Below, in pieces: positions 7,748 to 15,809 of a stretch of DNA of 64,000 nucleotides. Source of the stretch: Flavobacterium zepuense (GTDB taxonomy: Bacteria; Bacteroidota; Bacteroidia; Flavobacteriales; Flavobacteriaceae); contig NZ_VJVZ01000013.1 of NCBI RefSeq assembly GCF_007097145.1, positions 1 through 64,000 of the forward strand. Reading direction: 5' to 3'. Made by a program: the position numbers and the translations under genes. The notes under the pieces were generated by a model, which ran no database searches, was not told the DNA's origin, and worked only from the letters and a program-made list of their open reading frames with translations. Within the stretch, counting starts at the first letter, position 1; the number at the start of each line of letters is the position of its first letter.

Positions 7748-9001
7748 TTGTTAGATCCAGCTCTTATTTCTTTAGCTCATGAAATTTCAGAAGATTTTCA
7801 TAACAGGGTAAAACTTGATTGGAAATCTATAATGCACTATCAAACCCTCGGTCATGACTGGGTTAATTCGGTGCGGATTAGATATAGTAATGACAGTTTG
7901 AGCATGTATGCATATGACTTGCTTATGACTGAAACAAAACATTTCGCCAATAATATTGGAATTACAATTGCAGGTATTAATTATACGGCGTTGATTATGA
8001 AAGGCGGCGGAATTAAAGGACTTTCATACGTGGGAGCGTTAGAAGTACTTAGTGAGTTTTATGAATTTAATTGGTTTGCTGGAACATCTGCAGGGGCTAT
8101 ATCAGCAGCTCTTTTAAGTTGTGGATATACAAGTGAGGAATTAAAAGATATTTTATCAAGCAAAAATTTCAACGATTTTAAAGATTCTTCGTATCTTAAA
8201 GCTATTTTTAATTATATAGCTAAAAACGGGTTTTATGAAGCTATTAACTTCACCGAGTGGATAGAATATCTTCTAGCACATAAGTTAGGACGAGCAACTC
8301 AGATAAGATTCACGGATTTGCCTAATAGAACATCCATTTTTGCCAGTACAGCGAATAAAAGAGTTTTAATGTTCGATTCCACATCATCAAAAACTAAAGA
8401 AGTTAGCGTAGCATTTGCAACTAGATGTAGTATGTCAATCCCTTTTGTTTTTACACCTCAAAAAAACGAAGGTAAAAATGTCTTCGATGGAGGGTTACAA
8501 AATAATTTTCCAGTGGATCTCATTCTTAAAGATAGCCCAAATACAGATTTCGTAGGTTTATATCTTGGGGATGAAATTTATACACACAAAAATAAAAGTT
8601 TATTTACTGAACTGTTAGATGTATTTATGGAATCTAGCGATCCTGAAATTTTAAGGGAGCACAAGGATAGTATTGTGGTAATTGATCCATCGCCGATAAG
8701 TACATTGAAATTCAAACTTAATGAATCCGAACGAAAATTTCTATTAGAGGCGGGCAGCTTGGCTGCACTTAAATTTTTGCATAACAAAAGATTAATAAAC
8801 TTAGAGTCTGAGAAATTTAATTACACTGCTAGGAAAGGCATTCATGAAAATAATCGTAAGGAACTGAAAAAAAAGTATCGAAATAAAAATATGATAACCT
8901 ATTTTCTTTGGGCAGTAATTTTTTTTGAGTTAATGTATTTCACTAATATCTATAGCATTTCAAGAAATTGTTATTTCTTTATTCATAACTTGTTCAAGTA
9001 G
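7748..9001 (+). CDS. Patatin-like phospholipase with C-terminal membrane segment
   Basis: The patatin catalytic elements are all visible: the oxyanion loop KGGGIKG (residues 85-91), the nucleophile elbow GTSAG (Ser114) and the catalytic Asp in FDGGLQNN (Asp247). This predicts a Ser-Asp acyl hydrolase acting on membrane phospholipids. About 80 residues precede the domain. The C-terminus has a basic stretch and then a hydrophobic segment (ITYFLWAVIFFELMYF, about 385-402), suggesting membrane anchoring. The best start is TTG 7748, six bases after the preceding stop; the next in-frame ATG (7832) would drop 28 residues. Composition is AT-rich, as in the two genes before it. Patatins are effectors in several bacterial defence systems, but no CD-NTase or other known partner is here. 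Confidence 0.9.
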   Translation: MLDPALISLAHEISEDFHNRVKLDWKSIMHYQTLGHDWVNSVRIRYSNDSLSMYAYDLLMTETKHFANNIGITIAGINYTALIMKGGGIKGLSYVGALEVLSEFYEFNWFAGTSAGAISAALLSCGYTSEELKDILSSKNFNDFKDSSYLKAIFNYIAKNGFYEAINFTEWIEYLLAHKLGRATQIRFTDLPNRTSIFASTANKRVLMFDSTSSKTKEVSVAFATRCSMSIPFVFTPQKNEGKNVFDGGLQNNFPVDLILKDSPNTDFVGLYLGDEIYTHKNKSLFTELLDVFMESSDPEILREHKDSIVVIDPSPISTLKFKLNESERKFLLEAGSLAALKFLHNKRLINLESEKFNYTARKGIHENNRKELKKKYRNKNMITYFLWAVIFFELMYFTNIYSISRNCYFFIHNLFK

Positions 9002-9082
9002 CCTAACGAGGTCTACTTCAAACTCCCCATTTTGGCTACAACATCCGGCAATTCGGTTACAAAAACTGCTTAACAACTACCT

Positions 9083-9161
9083 TACCTTTGTAGTGTAAAT
9101 GTTTGACACAGCATACACAGTGCCTGAAAAACAAAAGCAGTTGCCGCAATACGTACAATAA
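9083..9161 (+). other. Promoter box plus 20-codon micro-ORF
   Basis: TACCTTTG at 9083-9090 matches the -7 consensus. An ATG at 9099 opens a 20-codon frame ending at TAA 9159-9161. It may be a leader peptide or a gene remnant. There is no homology evidence. Confidence 0.25.
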
Positions 9162-9222
9162 ATTGTTTGATTTGTGCAATCAATGCTTTGTTTGGTATAA
9201 CTTTTTTGTGCTTGTGCCGTTA

Positions 9223-9230
9223 TACATTTG
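9223..9230 (+). promoter_or_regulatory. -7 box TACATTTG
   Basis: It matches TAnnTTTG and lies 32 bases before ATG 9263 of the small exported or membrane protein. Confidence 0.6.
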
Positions 9231-9262
9231 TACCGTTAAAAAACCACTTAAAATTATATGCC

Positions 9263-9463
9263 ATGAAAGTAGTTTATATATTTCTCAGCACCGTGATCAT
9301 GACGGCAGCGCTATCGGCAGGCATGGCCGGGCTGTTGTGCCTAACGTCAGCCGTAACCCAGCACAAACACCCGGAAACAATTACCAAAAAAGAATATGCC
9401 GTTACCCAGGTAACAATGCCTAAAGATAATCGTCAATTAGAAATAGCGAGCAAAAGACCTTAA
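9263..9463 (+). CDS. Small membrane or exported protein, 66 aa
   Basis: ATG 9263 opens a frame starting MKVVYIFLSTVIMTAALSAGMAGLLCL, a hydrophobic segment that may be a signal anchor or signal peptide. A short polar tail follows (HKHPETITKKEYAVTQVTMPKDNRQ). A longer frame from 9167 is unlikely because the promoter box lies at 9223-9230. The function is unknown and the family is not recognised. The cyclase gene follows 90 bases later in the same direction, so the two could be cotranscribed. Confidence 0.55.
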   Translation: MKVVYIFLSTVIMTAALSAGMAGLLCLTSAVTQHKHPETITKKEYAVTQVTMPKDNRQLEIASKRP

Positions 9464-9553
9464 CCGGGCCTTTCGCTTTCTTACAATTTTATAAGGCTTA
9501 AAAAAACCAATTTTACACCTAACAATACAGCATATCGCTAAAAATTACACAAT

Positions 9554-10438
9554 ATGAAAAAAGCAGCCATAATCAGCGCCCTTAAAGCACAGCTTGGTTG
9601 CCCACAACAACGGGTTAAAAAACAACTTGTTGCCGTAGCAACTAAACGTAAAAACAATACCACCGGATACCAAGCGCTGGCCTCGTGCAAGGTAGATTTC
9701 AGCAAAAAGCAGTCGGTTATTAAAGTGAGTCCGCAACAGGAGCAACTGGCGCAGCGTTTTAGCCTTCCGGCAAACGTGAAGCTTAATGCCGACACTGCCC
9801 AGCCCAACAGCAACGGGCTAACCGAACTGTTAGGCAGCATTACCAACCCAACCGAAGAGCGCAACCTTGCCCTGCTGTTTTTAGACATCCGCAACTTTAC
9901 AGCAATAATGGAGCTGCACCCTGCCCAAACGGTGCTGCAAATAGTGCGCCTGCTGTTCCTTATGTTCAGCAAATCGATCAAAGAAAATGGCGGACGCATT
10001 ATAGAAACCGGTGGCGACAGCGTGTATGCGGTTTTTGGGCTCGATAACCCATTTAACGCCGTGGGTAATTCGGTTACCGCTTCGCATTCTATTTTAGCCG
10101 ACCTGGATACCTTTAATACCCTTTATGCTACGCCGCAGTTTGGGCTCGACTTGGAAATTGGCATTGGCCTGCACAAGGGCAGGGTAGCGGTAAGTTACAG
10201 CGACCTTGATTACGGCCACCTAACCGTAATGGGGCTGCCGGTAAACATAGCAGCACGGTTACAGTCGGCCACCAAAGAGCTTAACAATACGATTGTAATT
10301 TCGGACGAAGCCTACCGCACCCTGGAGCCTAATGATACCACAGCAGCCACACTGATACGCCTAAAAGGTATTTCAGATCCTGTAGCCGTACGGTTGTTAG
10401 GGCATCCGTATCATAATGGGGTATCGGCTACGGCTTAA
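9554..10438 (+). CDS. Class III adenylate/guanylate cyclase
   Basis: The 294-residue protein has about 100 N-terminal residues of unknown fold and then a class III cyclase domain. The first metal Asp lies in FLDIRNFT (about residue 111), the second in GGDSVYAVFG (about 154), and the transition-state Asn/Arg pair in GLPVNIAARLQ (about 226-234). This predicts conversion of ATP or GTP to a cyclic nucleotide. No membrane segment or receptor domain is present, so it should be cytoplasmic. The base composition is GC-richer than the patatin cassette just upstream. A long hairpin with a T run follows the gene. Substrate preference cannot be fixed by eye. Confidence 0.88.
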   Translation: MKKAAIISALKAQLGCPQQRVKKQLVAVATKRKNNTTGYQALASCKVDFSKKQSVIKVSPQQEQLAQRFSLPANVKLNADTAQPNSNGLTELLGSITNPTEERNLALLFLDIRNFTAIMELHPAQTVLQIVRLLFLMFSKSIKENGGRIIETGGDSVYAVFGLDNPFNAVGNSVTASHSILADLDTFNTLYATPQFGLDLEIGIGLHKGRVAVSYSDLDYGHLTVMGLPVNIAARLQSATKELNNTIVISDEAYRTLEPNDTTAATLIRLKGISDPVAVRLLGHPYHNGVSATA

Positions 10439-10446
10439 TATGCTAT

Positions 10447-10518
10447 CCGACACAAATTTCACAGATTGGCACGAATTGGGTTTGGTGTAAATTCGTGAAA
10501 TTCGTGTCGGCTTTTTTA
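10447..10518 (+). terminator. Long inverted repeat with T run after the cyclase gene
   Basis: CCGACACAAATTTCAC (10447-10462) pairs with GTGAAATTCGTGTCGG (10495-10510) and CTTTTTT follows. The arms resemble the dispersed 'ATTCGTG' intergenic repeats of this genome, so it may be a repeat serving as a terminator. Confidence 0.65.
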
Positions 10519-10525
10519 ACCCCAT

Positions 10526-10562
10526 AAAAAAACCGGGCTTTCAGCATACACCAAAAACCCGG
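10526..10562 (-). terminator. Terminator of the MFS gene
   Basis: On the minus strand CCGGG...CCCGG is followed by seven T. It lies 31 bases beyond the MFS stop codon. Confidence 0.65.
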
Positions 10563-10592
10563 ACAGGAAAGTAAAAACAAACGTTAGATATC

Positions 10593-11780
10593 TTAGTGTG
10601 CTATGGCACGTTTTTCTTCTTCGGTTAGCGGGGCGGCAGGAGCGGCAACCTTAATAAACAGCAGCGTTACCGCGGCACCCGTAAGCGCCATAATAACCCC
10701 CACTATATTAGGCGATGCATAGCTGTATCCCCAAACCAAGGGCAGCCCACCCAGGAAAGCCCCAAGCGCATTACCTATGTTAAAACTGGCCTGTATGGCA
10801 GCCGAAGCGATCATCTCGGCACCCTTGGCACTTTGTATCATCATCATTTGTACCGGGGCAATAAGCGCAAAAGCCATAAAGCCGGTTAAGAACACCAGCC
10901 CCAGGGATATATATTGATTGGTAGATAAAAAGAACACCGCCGTAAGCGTAGCGGCCATACCAATAAGTATGGCAAATACCGTATGCGATGGCGAAAACCT
11001 ATCGGCAAGGCGTGCACCGGCAAGGTTGCCTACAACCATACCTACACCGGCAAGCATTAGTATATACGGAACATTCTCGGCATCAAAGCCCGAAATATCG
11101 GTTAGCAATGGTGCTATGTAACTTATCCATGCAAACAAACCGCCACTACCTATAGCCGTAATAAATATTACCAGCCATGCCTGTGTTTTACCAAAAAAAC
11201 CAAGCTGTGTTTTTATGTTAGTGCTTTTATCTGCCGCAACTTTAGGCATATACAGCAGCAGCGATATAACCGTAATAAGCCCTATAACGGCAATAATTAC
11301 AAAAGTATAGCGCCAGCTAAAGTTATGCCCTACAAACGTGCCCAGCGGCACGCCTACTACATTGGCAATGGTTAACCCGCTAAACATAACGGCAACGCTG
11401 CGTGCTTCTTTGCCTTTTTCGGCAAGGCGGCTCGCTACAACAGCACCCACCCCAAAAAACGCGCCGTGAGGCAACCCCGATAAAAACCGACTAACCAATA
11501 GCAAATTATAACCAGGCGCTACAATAGAAAGCGCATTAAAAACCGTAAGCATAAGCGCCATGGCCAGCAGCATTTTTTTAGGCGGAAAATTGCGCCCTGC
11601 AATAACCAGCAGCGGAGCGCCCACCACGACCCCAATGGCATACGCCGATATAAGGTGGCCCGCCTCCGGGATAGAAATTTTAAGGTCGGCGGCGATGTCG
11701 GGCAGCAGGCCCATCATTACAAATTCGGTAATCCCTATGGTAAGGCCGCCAAGGGCAAGCGGCAGTAAACTTAGTTTCAT
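10593..11780 (-). CDS. MFS transporter, AraJ/YdhP-like efflux type
   Basis: This 395-residue protein has about 12 hydrophobic segments and MFS signatures, including a loop 2-3 motif (VIAGRNFPPKKMLL) and SRFLSGLPHGAFFGVGAVVASRLA, typical of the DHA1 AraJ/YdhP/NepI-like exporters. The start MKLSLLPLALGGLTIGITEFVMMGLLPDIA is characteristic of that group. ATG 11780 is chosen over a TTG at 11801, since a -7 box (TAATTTTG) lies 18 bases upstream of it. The substrate is unknown; relatives export sugars, purines or drugs. The gene is monocistronic. Confidence 0.88.
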   Translation of the reverse strand: MKLSLLPLALGGLTIGITEFVMMGLLPDIAADLKISIPEAGHLISAYAIGVVVGAPLLVIAGRNFPPKKMLLAMALMLTVFNALSIVAPGYNLLLVSRFLSGLPHGAFFGVGAVVASRLAEKGKEARSVAVMFSGLTIANVVGVPLGTFVGHNFSWRYTFVIIAVIGLITVISLLLYMPKVAADKSTNIKTQLGFFGKTQAWLVIFITAIGSGGLFAWISYIAPLLTDISGFDAENVPYILMLAGVGMVVGNLAGARLADRFSPSHTVFAILIGMAATLTAVFFLSTNQYISLGLVFLTGFMAFALIAPVQMMMIQSAKGAEMIASAAIQASFNIGNALGAFLGGLPLVWGYSYASPNIVGVIMALTGAAVTLLFIKVAAPAAPLTEEEKRAIAH

Positions 11781-11798
11781 AAAAATGTATTCAGTGTG

Positions 11799-11806
11799 CA
11801 AAATTA
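11799..11806 (-). promoter_or_regulatory. -7 box TAATTTTG
   Basis: Minus-strand TAATTTTG matches the consensus and lies 18 bases before ATG 11780. The in-frame TTG at 11801 falls inside the box. Confidence 0.6.
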
Positions 11807-12179
11807 CAGCATTCGCATCACTATCAATGCTTATTTTAGAAACATTAGTTTGCGAAAAGGTTATTGTTAATTACTTTGGAGTTTATTAACCGGCCATCAT
11901 CTAACTAAAAGGTAATTATTCATTTAAGTACTGTTTAATGATTTTACGGAAAACCATAAAAAGTTAATTTCATTAACACTACAAAATCGATAAAAATAAA
12001 TCATTGTAAATCAAACCCATAATTTGATGTACATACAATTATTTAAATAATATATCGATTGAGTGAGATTATTCAAGTGCCTGCAATACACTAAACAAAT
12101 ATTAATTTTAACGGCAAAAACCGCTGAATTTTAGCATTTCTTTATAATTTATTGTAAAATCACAACTGCTTGTTTTGCA
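11807..12179. other. AT-rich divergent intergenic region
   Basis: This 373-base AT-rich stretch lies between the divergent MFS and Fic genes. I see no ORF, no terminator and no copy of the repeats described elsewhere. Confidence 0.4.
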
Positions 12180-12187
12180 TAACTTTA
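12180..12187 (+). promoter_or_regulatory. -7-like box TAACTTTA of Fic gene 1
   Basis: TAACTTTA differs from TAnnTTTG only in the last base and ends 17 bases before ATG 12205. The second Fic gene has TATCTTTA at the identical distance, which supports both boxes. Confidence 0.5.
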
Positions 12188-12204
12188 TGCAATATTTAAA
12201 TAAA

Positions 12205-13569
12205 ATGGGCTATACAGATATAAAATATAACATCGATATCCTAAAACTGGAGATCGATGCGCACGGCCAGCTGGGTAAATCGCAACAGGAAAAGATTAAC
12301 AACAAATTGCGCCTGGAGTGGAACTACAACAGCAACAGCATGGAGGGCAATACGCTTACCCTGCGCGAAACCAGCAGTGTTATGGCGGGCAGCATTAACG
12401 TGCAGCAAAAGCCCTATAAAGATGTTGCCGAGATACGCGGACATGACGCGGTAGTATCAGAAATACTTTCGCTGGGCAGAGGGCCCATAGAGCTAACCGA
12501 ACAGCGTATAAAGCAGATCCATAAACGTATTGTACACGAGGAAGACGAGTTTGGCAGGAAACAGGTAGGCCAGTGGAAAATTTCTAACAATTACTTCATC
12601 AGCCAGAACGGCGAGCAGTATGATTTTACCGACTGGCAACTGGTACCCAAAAAAATGCACGACCTGCTAACGCGTACCAATATCGCACTAAATGCCATTC
12701 ATACAAATGAGGATGATGCGCCGCACCCGCTGGATGTAGCCTTAGATTTTTATATTGATTTCTGGGACATCCACCCCTTTCACGACGGTAATGGGCGCGT
12801 AGCACGCATACTGGCTAACATTATACTTATATCGCTGGGCTACCCTCCGTTTTGGGTCAACGCCCGCGAGAGAGACGTGTATTACTCTTACCTTACCAAT
12901 ACCGCCAAAAGCAGGGAGCGACTGCTTAAAGAGTACATGGCCAACCTTATACTGCGCTCCCAAAAAATGGTGCTGCGTGTTATTAACGGCCGCCCTGCCG
13001 AGAGCACCGATATGCTTGACAAGGAAATTGCCCAATGGAAAAAACAGTTTGAAAAGAAAGCCAATTACATTGCCAAAAGCCGCACAGCTGTAGCCGATGT
13101 ATACCATCGGTCACTTAAGCCGCTTTTTACCGGGTTGTTAGAAAAGGTATCGCAGTTTGACGATCTTTTTGTGCGTAAAATTGTGTACAATACCCTTGAT
13201 GCTAAAGAGAGTTGGAGCGAAGGCATTAAAAAGTTCGACGACTTTTTTTACGAACTATCTAAAAGCATTAAGGAGGCCAGCCCCATTAACATGATATCTT
13301 TGCACACCTTAGAGCTGTGCGTGTTTTTTGAAGGCTTTAAAAACAACGGCATGAATACCTTTAATAAAACCGCAAAACTGTATGTGCATTTTGAGGAGTT
13401 TAACTATGTAATTCAGGATGATGCCACCAACAATACCGATACCTACCTAAGCAAAAAACTATATTCGGAAATGCTTACCCGTTATGAGATAAAGCACATT
13501 ATTAAAGAAAATGCAGGCAGGCTGTTTAACAGCATTAAAGGGTCGGTGCAGAGTGAAGAGGTGGGGTAG
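12205..13569 (+). CDS. Fic-domain protein 1 (predicted AMPylase with N-terminal inhibitory helix)
   Basis: The Fic signature HPFHDGNGR starts at residue 190, with the catalytic His and the ATP-binding loop intact. The N-terminus contains SNSMEGN (Glu at 47), matching the [ST]xxxE[GN] inhibitory motif, so this is a class II Fic with the antitoxin-like helix in the same chain. The 3' third (about residues 270-455) is a C-terminal extension of unknown fold. ATG 12205 aligns the product residue by residue with the paralogue downstream: both place the Fic His at position 190. In-frame TTG 12175 and ATG 12187 are less likely. It probably transfers AMP to a protein hydroxyl; the target is unknown. 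The paralogue begins 74 bases after its stop. Confidence 0.92.
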   Translation: MGYTDIKYNIDILKLEIDAHGQLGKSQQEKINNKLRLEWNYNSNSMEGNTLTLRETSSVMAGSINVQQKPYKDVAEIRGHDAVVSEILSLGRGPIELTEQRIKQIHKRIVHEEDEFGRKQVGQWKISNNYFISQNGEQYDFTDWQLVPKKMHDLLTRTNIALNAIHTNEDDAPHPLDVALDFYIDFWDIHPFHDGNGRVARILANIILISLGYPPFWVNARERDVYYSYLTNTAKSRERLLKEYMANLILRSQKMVLRVINGRPAESTDMLDKEIAQWKKQFEKKANYIAKSRTAVADVYHRSLKPLFTGLLEKVSQFDDLFVRKIVYNTLDAKESWSEGIKKFDDFFYELSKSIKEASPINMISLHTLELCVFFEGFKNNGMNTFNKTAKLYVHFEEFNYVIQDDATNNTDTYLSKKLYSEMLTRYEIKHIIKENAGRLFNSIKGSVQSEEVG

Positions 13570-13618
13570 CCAAACAAATGCGCTGTAGCAGCTGTTAAAG
13601 ACGTGAGGGAATTTTATA

Positions 13619-13626
13619 TATCTTTA
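13619..13626 (+). promoter_or_regulatory. -7-like box TATCTTTA of Fic gene 2
   Basis: TATCTTTA ends 17 bases before ATG 13644, exactly as in Fic gene 1. It indicates that the second gene has its own promoter. Confidence 0.5.
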
Positions 13627-13643
13627 TAAAATTAATTCAGGAT

Positions 13644-15029
13644 ATGTCTTACACCGATATTAAACATAAAATAGATTTACTTAAGGAGCAAATTGAGCAA
13701 CATGGCAAACTAACGCCCGAGCAGCTCAACAAAATAAACTATAAATTCAGGCTGGAATGGAATTACAACTCCAACAGCATGGAGGGGAATACACTTACCA
13801 TAGAGGAAACAAGGAGCGTAATGGTAGGCAATATCGTGGTAGATAAAAAACCGTATAAAGATGTGGCCGAAATGAAAGGCCATGACGATGTGGTTACTGA
13901 TATCCTGAAAATAGGTAAAGGCGAATTACGGCTATCTGAAACCCGCATAAGAAAGATACATGAAGACATCATATATGAAGAAGATGAGACCAAAAGAGAG
14001 CAGGTAGGTAAATGGAAAAAGACCAATAACTACATTTATAATTACAAGGGTGAACGTTACGATTTTATAGACTACGAAGAAGTGCCTGAAAAAATGCATG
14101 ACCTTTTAAATCGTACCAACGCCGCTATAGATGCCATTCATCATAAAAAGAAAAATGCCCCGCATCCATTAGATGTCGCATTTAATTTTCATTTAGAATA
14201 TGTAAACATCCATCCTTTTTATGATGGTAATGGGCGAACCGCACGTATACTTTCTAACTTAATTCTTATCTCACTTGGATATCCTCCATTTTGGATAACA
14301 GTTAAAGAGCGGGATGTATATTACAACTACTTAGCAGATATTCAAAATCATTGGGGGTCGCCGGACTTGCTAAAAGAATTTTTGGCAGAACAAATATTGC
14401 ATTCACAAGAATTGATTCTACATGTAATTGAAGGCAAAGATATTGAGGATGAAGATGATTTGGACAAAGAGATTGATTTATGGAAAAGACAGTTTGTAAA
14501 AAAAGACAGTTTAGAAATAAAAAGTAATTCAATAATCACAGAATTATATAAATCATCATTCAGACCTTTGTTCATTGCTTTTTTAGAAAAAGCTTCACGT
14601 TTCGATGATCAATTCAATAGTAAACGAGTAATCAATGATGTTGAAGCTCGTAAAAGTCAATCAATTGAATCAAATAATGTTCAACATTTTGACGATGTTA
14701 TTGAGGCGGAATCAAATTATCTAAAGATATCAAAGGAAGATATCAATATTTATGAAATCGAATCAGTTGGCACAATCAATTCGCTACGAATATATCTTTA
14801 TTACAATGGTTTTAAGAATGATGGTATAAATACGTTTAGCGCTAGGGCAGAGTTGTATATTGGATTTGACGAATATAAATACTTTGTTAGTAATAATGGT
14901 CAACGTCTCCAAGAAAAAAGTAGTATTACAAAACTCTATTCGGAAGAGCTTACACAAGATGAAATCAATTCCATTGTAAAAGATACTGTATCAAAACTTT
15001 TTGAAGAGATAAAATCATCAATAAAATAA
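13644..15029 (+). CDS. Fic-domain protein 2 (paralogue of the preceding gene)
   Basis: The Fic motif HPFYDGNGR starts at residue 190, and the inhibitory-helix motif SNSMEGN (Glu47) is present, so this too is an intact class II Fic protein of 461 residues. The N-terminal two thirds are close to the upstream paralogue, while the C-terminal region has diverged (EARKSQSIESNNVQHFDD insertion). From about 14290 onward the DNA becomes clearly more AT-rich than the first half, which suggests recombination or a different origin for the 3' part. The stop codon abuts the stop of the convergent 2H phosphoesterase gene with no gap. Different C-terminal regions may direct the pair to different targets; that is inference. 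Confidence 0.92.
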   Translation: MSYTDIKHKIDLLKEQIEQHGKLTPEQLNKINYKFRLEWNYNSNSMEGNTLTIEETRSVMVGNIVVDKKPYKDVAEMKGHDDVVTDILKIGKGELRLSETRIRKIHEDIIYEEDETKREQVGKWKKTNNYIYNYKGERYDFIDYEEVPEKMHDLLNRTNAAIDAIHHKKKNAPHPLDVAFNFHLEYVNIHPFYDGNGRTARILSNLILISLGYPPFWITVKERDVYYNYLADIQNHWGSPDLLKEFLAEQILHSQELILHVIEGKDIEDEDDLDKEIDLWKRQFVKKDSLEIKSNSIITELYKSSFRPLFIAFLEKASRFDDQFNSKRVINDVEARKSQSIESNNVQHFDDVIEAESNYLKISKEDINIYEIESVGTINSLRIYLYYNGFKNDGINTFSARAELYIGFDEYKYFVSNNGQRLQEKSSITKLYSEELTQDEINSIVKDTVSKLFEEIKSSIK

Positions 15030-15665
15030 CTACCCTAACTTCACTTCACCCGCAGGTGAAAAATGCTTATCAGTGCCCGCTACACGGCGGCGTATGGTAA
15101 TACGGTCACACAGCCATTCGGCCTGGTAGTCTTCAAAAGGGGTAAAATCTTCAATACGCTCAAAGTCGGCTGCGGCAATATTACGGGCAATGGTAACATG
15201 CGGAATCATAGACGGCTTTTTAGGCTTGGGCCTTACGGGCCTGTCTATAATACTGGTTTGGCGGTTTACAATTTTAGGCTGGCGTTTTTTAGTGGGATTT
15301 CTAATCAGGTCCACCAGGTTGGCAATAGGCTCCGGGTCTTCTACCTGCAAGTAAAAAGTACGTTCGGCGCCATGTTCAAAATGGCTGTGCCCGTTAAGTT
15401 TTACAGTAAACTTTTTCTCGCCGGCAACAGCATTTTTAATCATGGCCTTCATATCCATAGATTCGTAGCCTTCGGTTTTAAGCAGGGTAATATGGGCTAT
15501 CGATTTTCGGTCGCGTTCGGCAATACCCACCATTTCATGCAGCGTTTGCTTAAGCGCATCCACTTCTTCTTTAATGGTATCGCTGGGCGAAAGCAGTATA
15601 TGATATTCATACACGGTTTCCGGAAACAGGGATATCTGGTTGGTATTATTACTTCGTTTTGCCAT
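15030..15665 (-). CDS. 2H phosphoesterase-like protein (second copy)
   Basis: The two HxT motifs of the 2H superfamily are present: HITLLKTEGYES near residue 59 and PHVTIARN near residue 159. Between them lies a Lys/Arg/Pro-rich insertion (NPTKKRQPKIVNRQTSIIDRPVRPKPKKP) not seen in the copy at 3538-4098, which might bind nucleic acid. The start is ATG 15665 (MAKRSNNTNQ). The in-frame TTG at 15677 is part of the -7 promoter box and can be dismissed. It is convergent with Fic gene 2. The substrate is unknown. Confidence 0.8.
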   Translation of the reverse strand: MAKRSNNTNQISLFPETVYEYHILLSPSDTIKEEVDALKQTLHEMVGIAERDRKSIAHITLLKTEGYESMDMKAMIKNAVAGEKKFTVKLNGHSHFEHGAERTFYLQVEDPEPIANLVDLIRNPTKKRQPKIVNRQTSIIDRPVRPKPKKPSMIPHVTIARNIAAADFERIEDFTPFEDYQAEWLCDRITIRRRVAGTDKHFSPAGEVKLG

Positions 15666-15674
15666 ACTGTGGTG

Positions 15675-15682
15675 CAAAAATA
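15675..15682 (-). promoter_or_regulatory. -7 box TATTTTTG
   Basis: Minus-strand TATTTTTG lies 9 bases before ATG 15665, giving a near-leaderless transcript. Its final TTG is the alternative start that can therefore be rejected. Confidence 0.65.
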
Positions 15683-15743
15683 GTATTTATTATGCTAATC
15701 ATTTTGTAATTTAGTACACATACATAAGTAATGCAAATAAATA

Positions 15744-15788
15744 CTGAAGTTGTCACCATTTTTTAATGCCAAAACAGGCGCAACTTTG
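15744..15788 (+). promoter_or_regulatory. Promoter/operator shared with the SDR gene (copy 1)
   Basis: CTGAAG (15744), then five bases, then ACCATTTTTT (15755), then CAACTTTG (15781-15788) as a -7-like box. The same three blocks at exactly the same offsets (0, 11, 37) occur upstream of the SDR gene at 16308-16352. This indicates common control of regulator and SDR. Confidence 0.6.
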
Positions 15789-15809
15789 TATGTAAAACCC
15801 ATAGCAACC

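Noticed and set aside
6364..9001. CBASS (CD-NTase plus CapV patatin)
   Set aside because: The first protein has no GS...DxD nucleotidyltransferase motif, so the named system is not supported.
9103..9423. 106-codon ORF overlapping the small membrane protein
   Set aside because: It is in another frame of the better-supported gene at 9263 and crosses its promoter.
9538..9999. 153-codon ORF opposite the cyclase gene
   Set aside because: It is a shadow of the cyclase reading frame; Cys/Arg/Ser-rich with no promoter.
15063..15683. 206-codon ORF opposite the 2H phosphoesterase
   Set aside because: The minus-strand gene has the family motifs; this is its antisense shadow.
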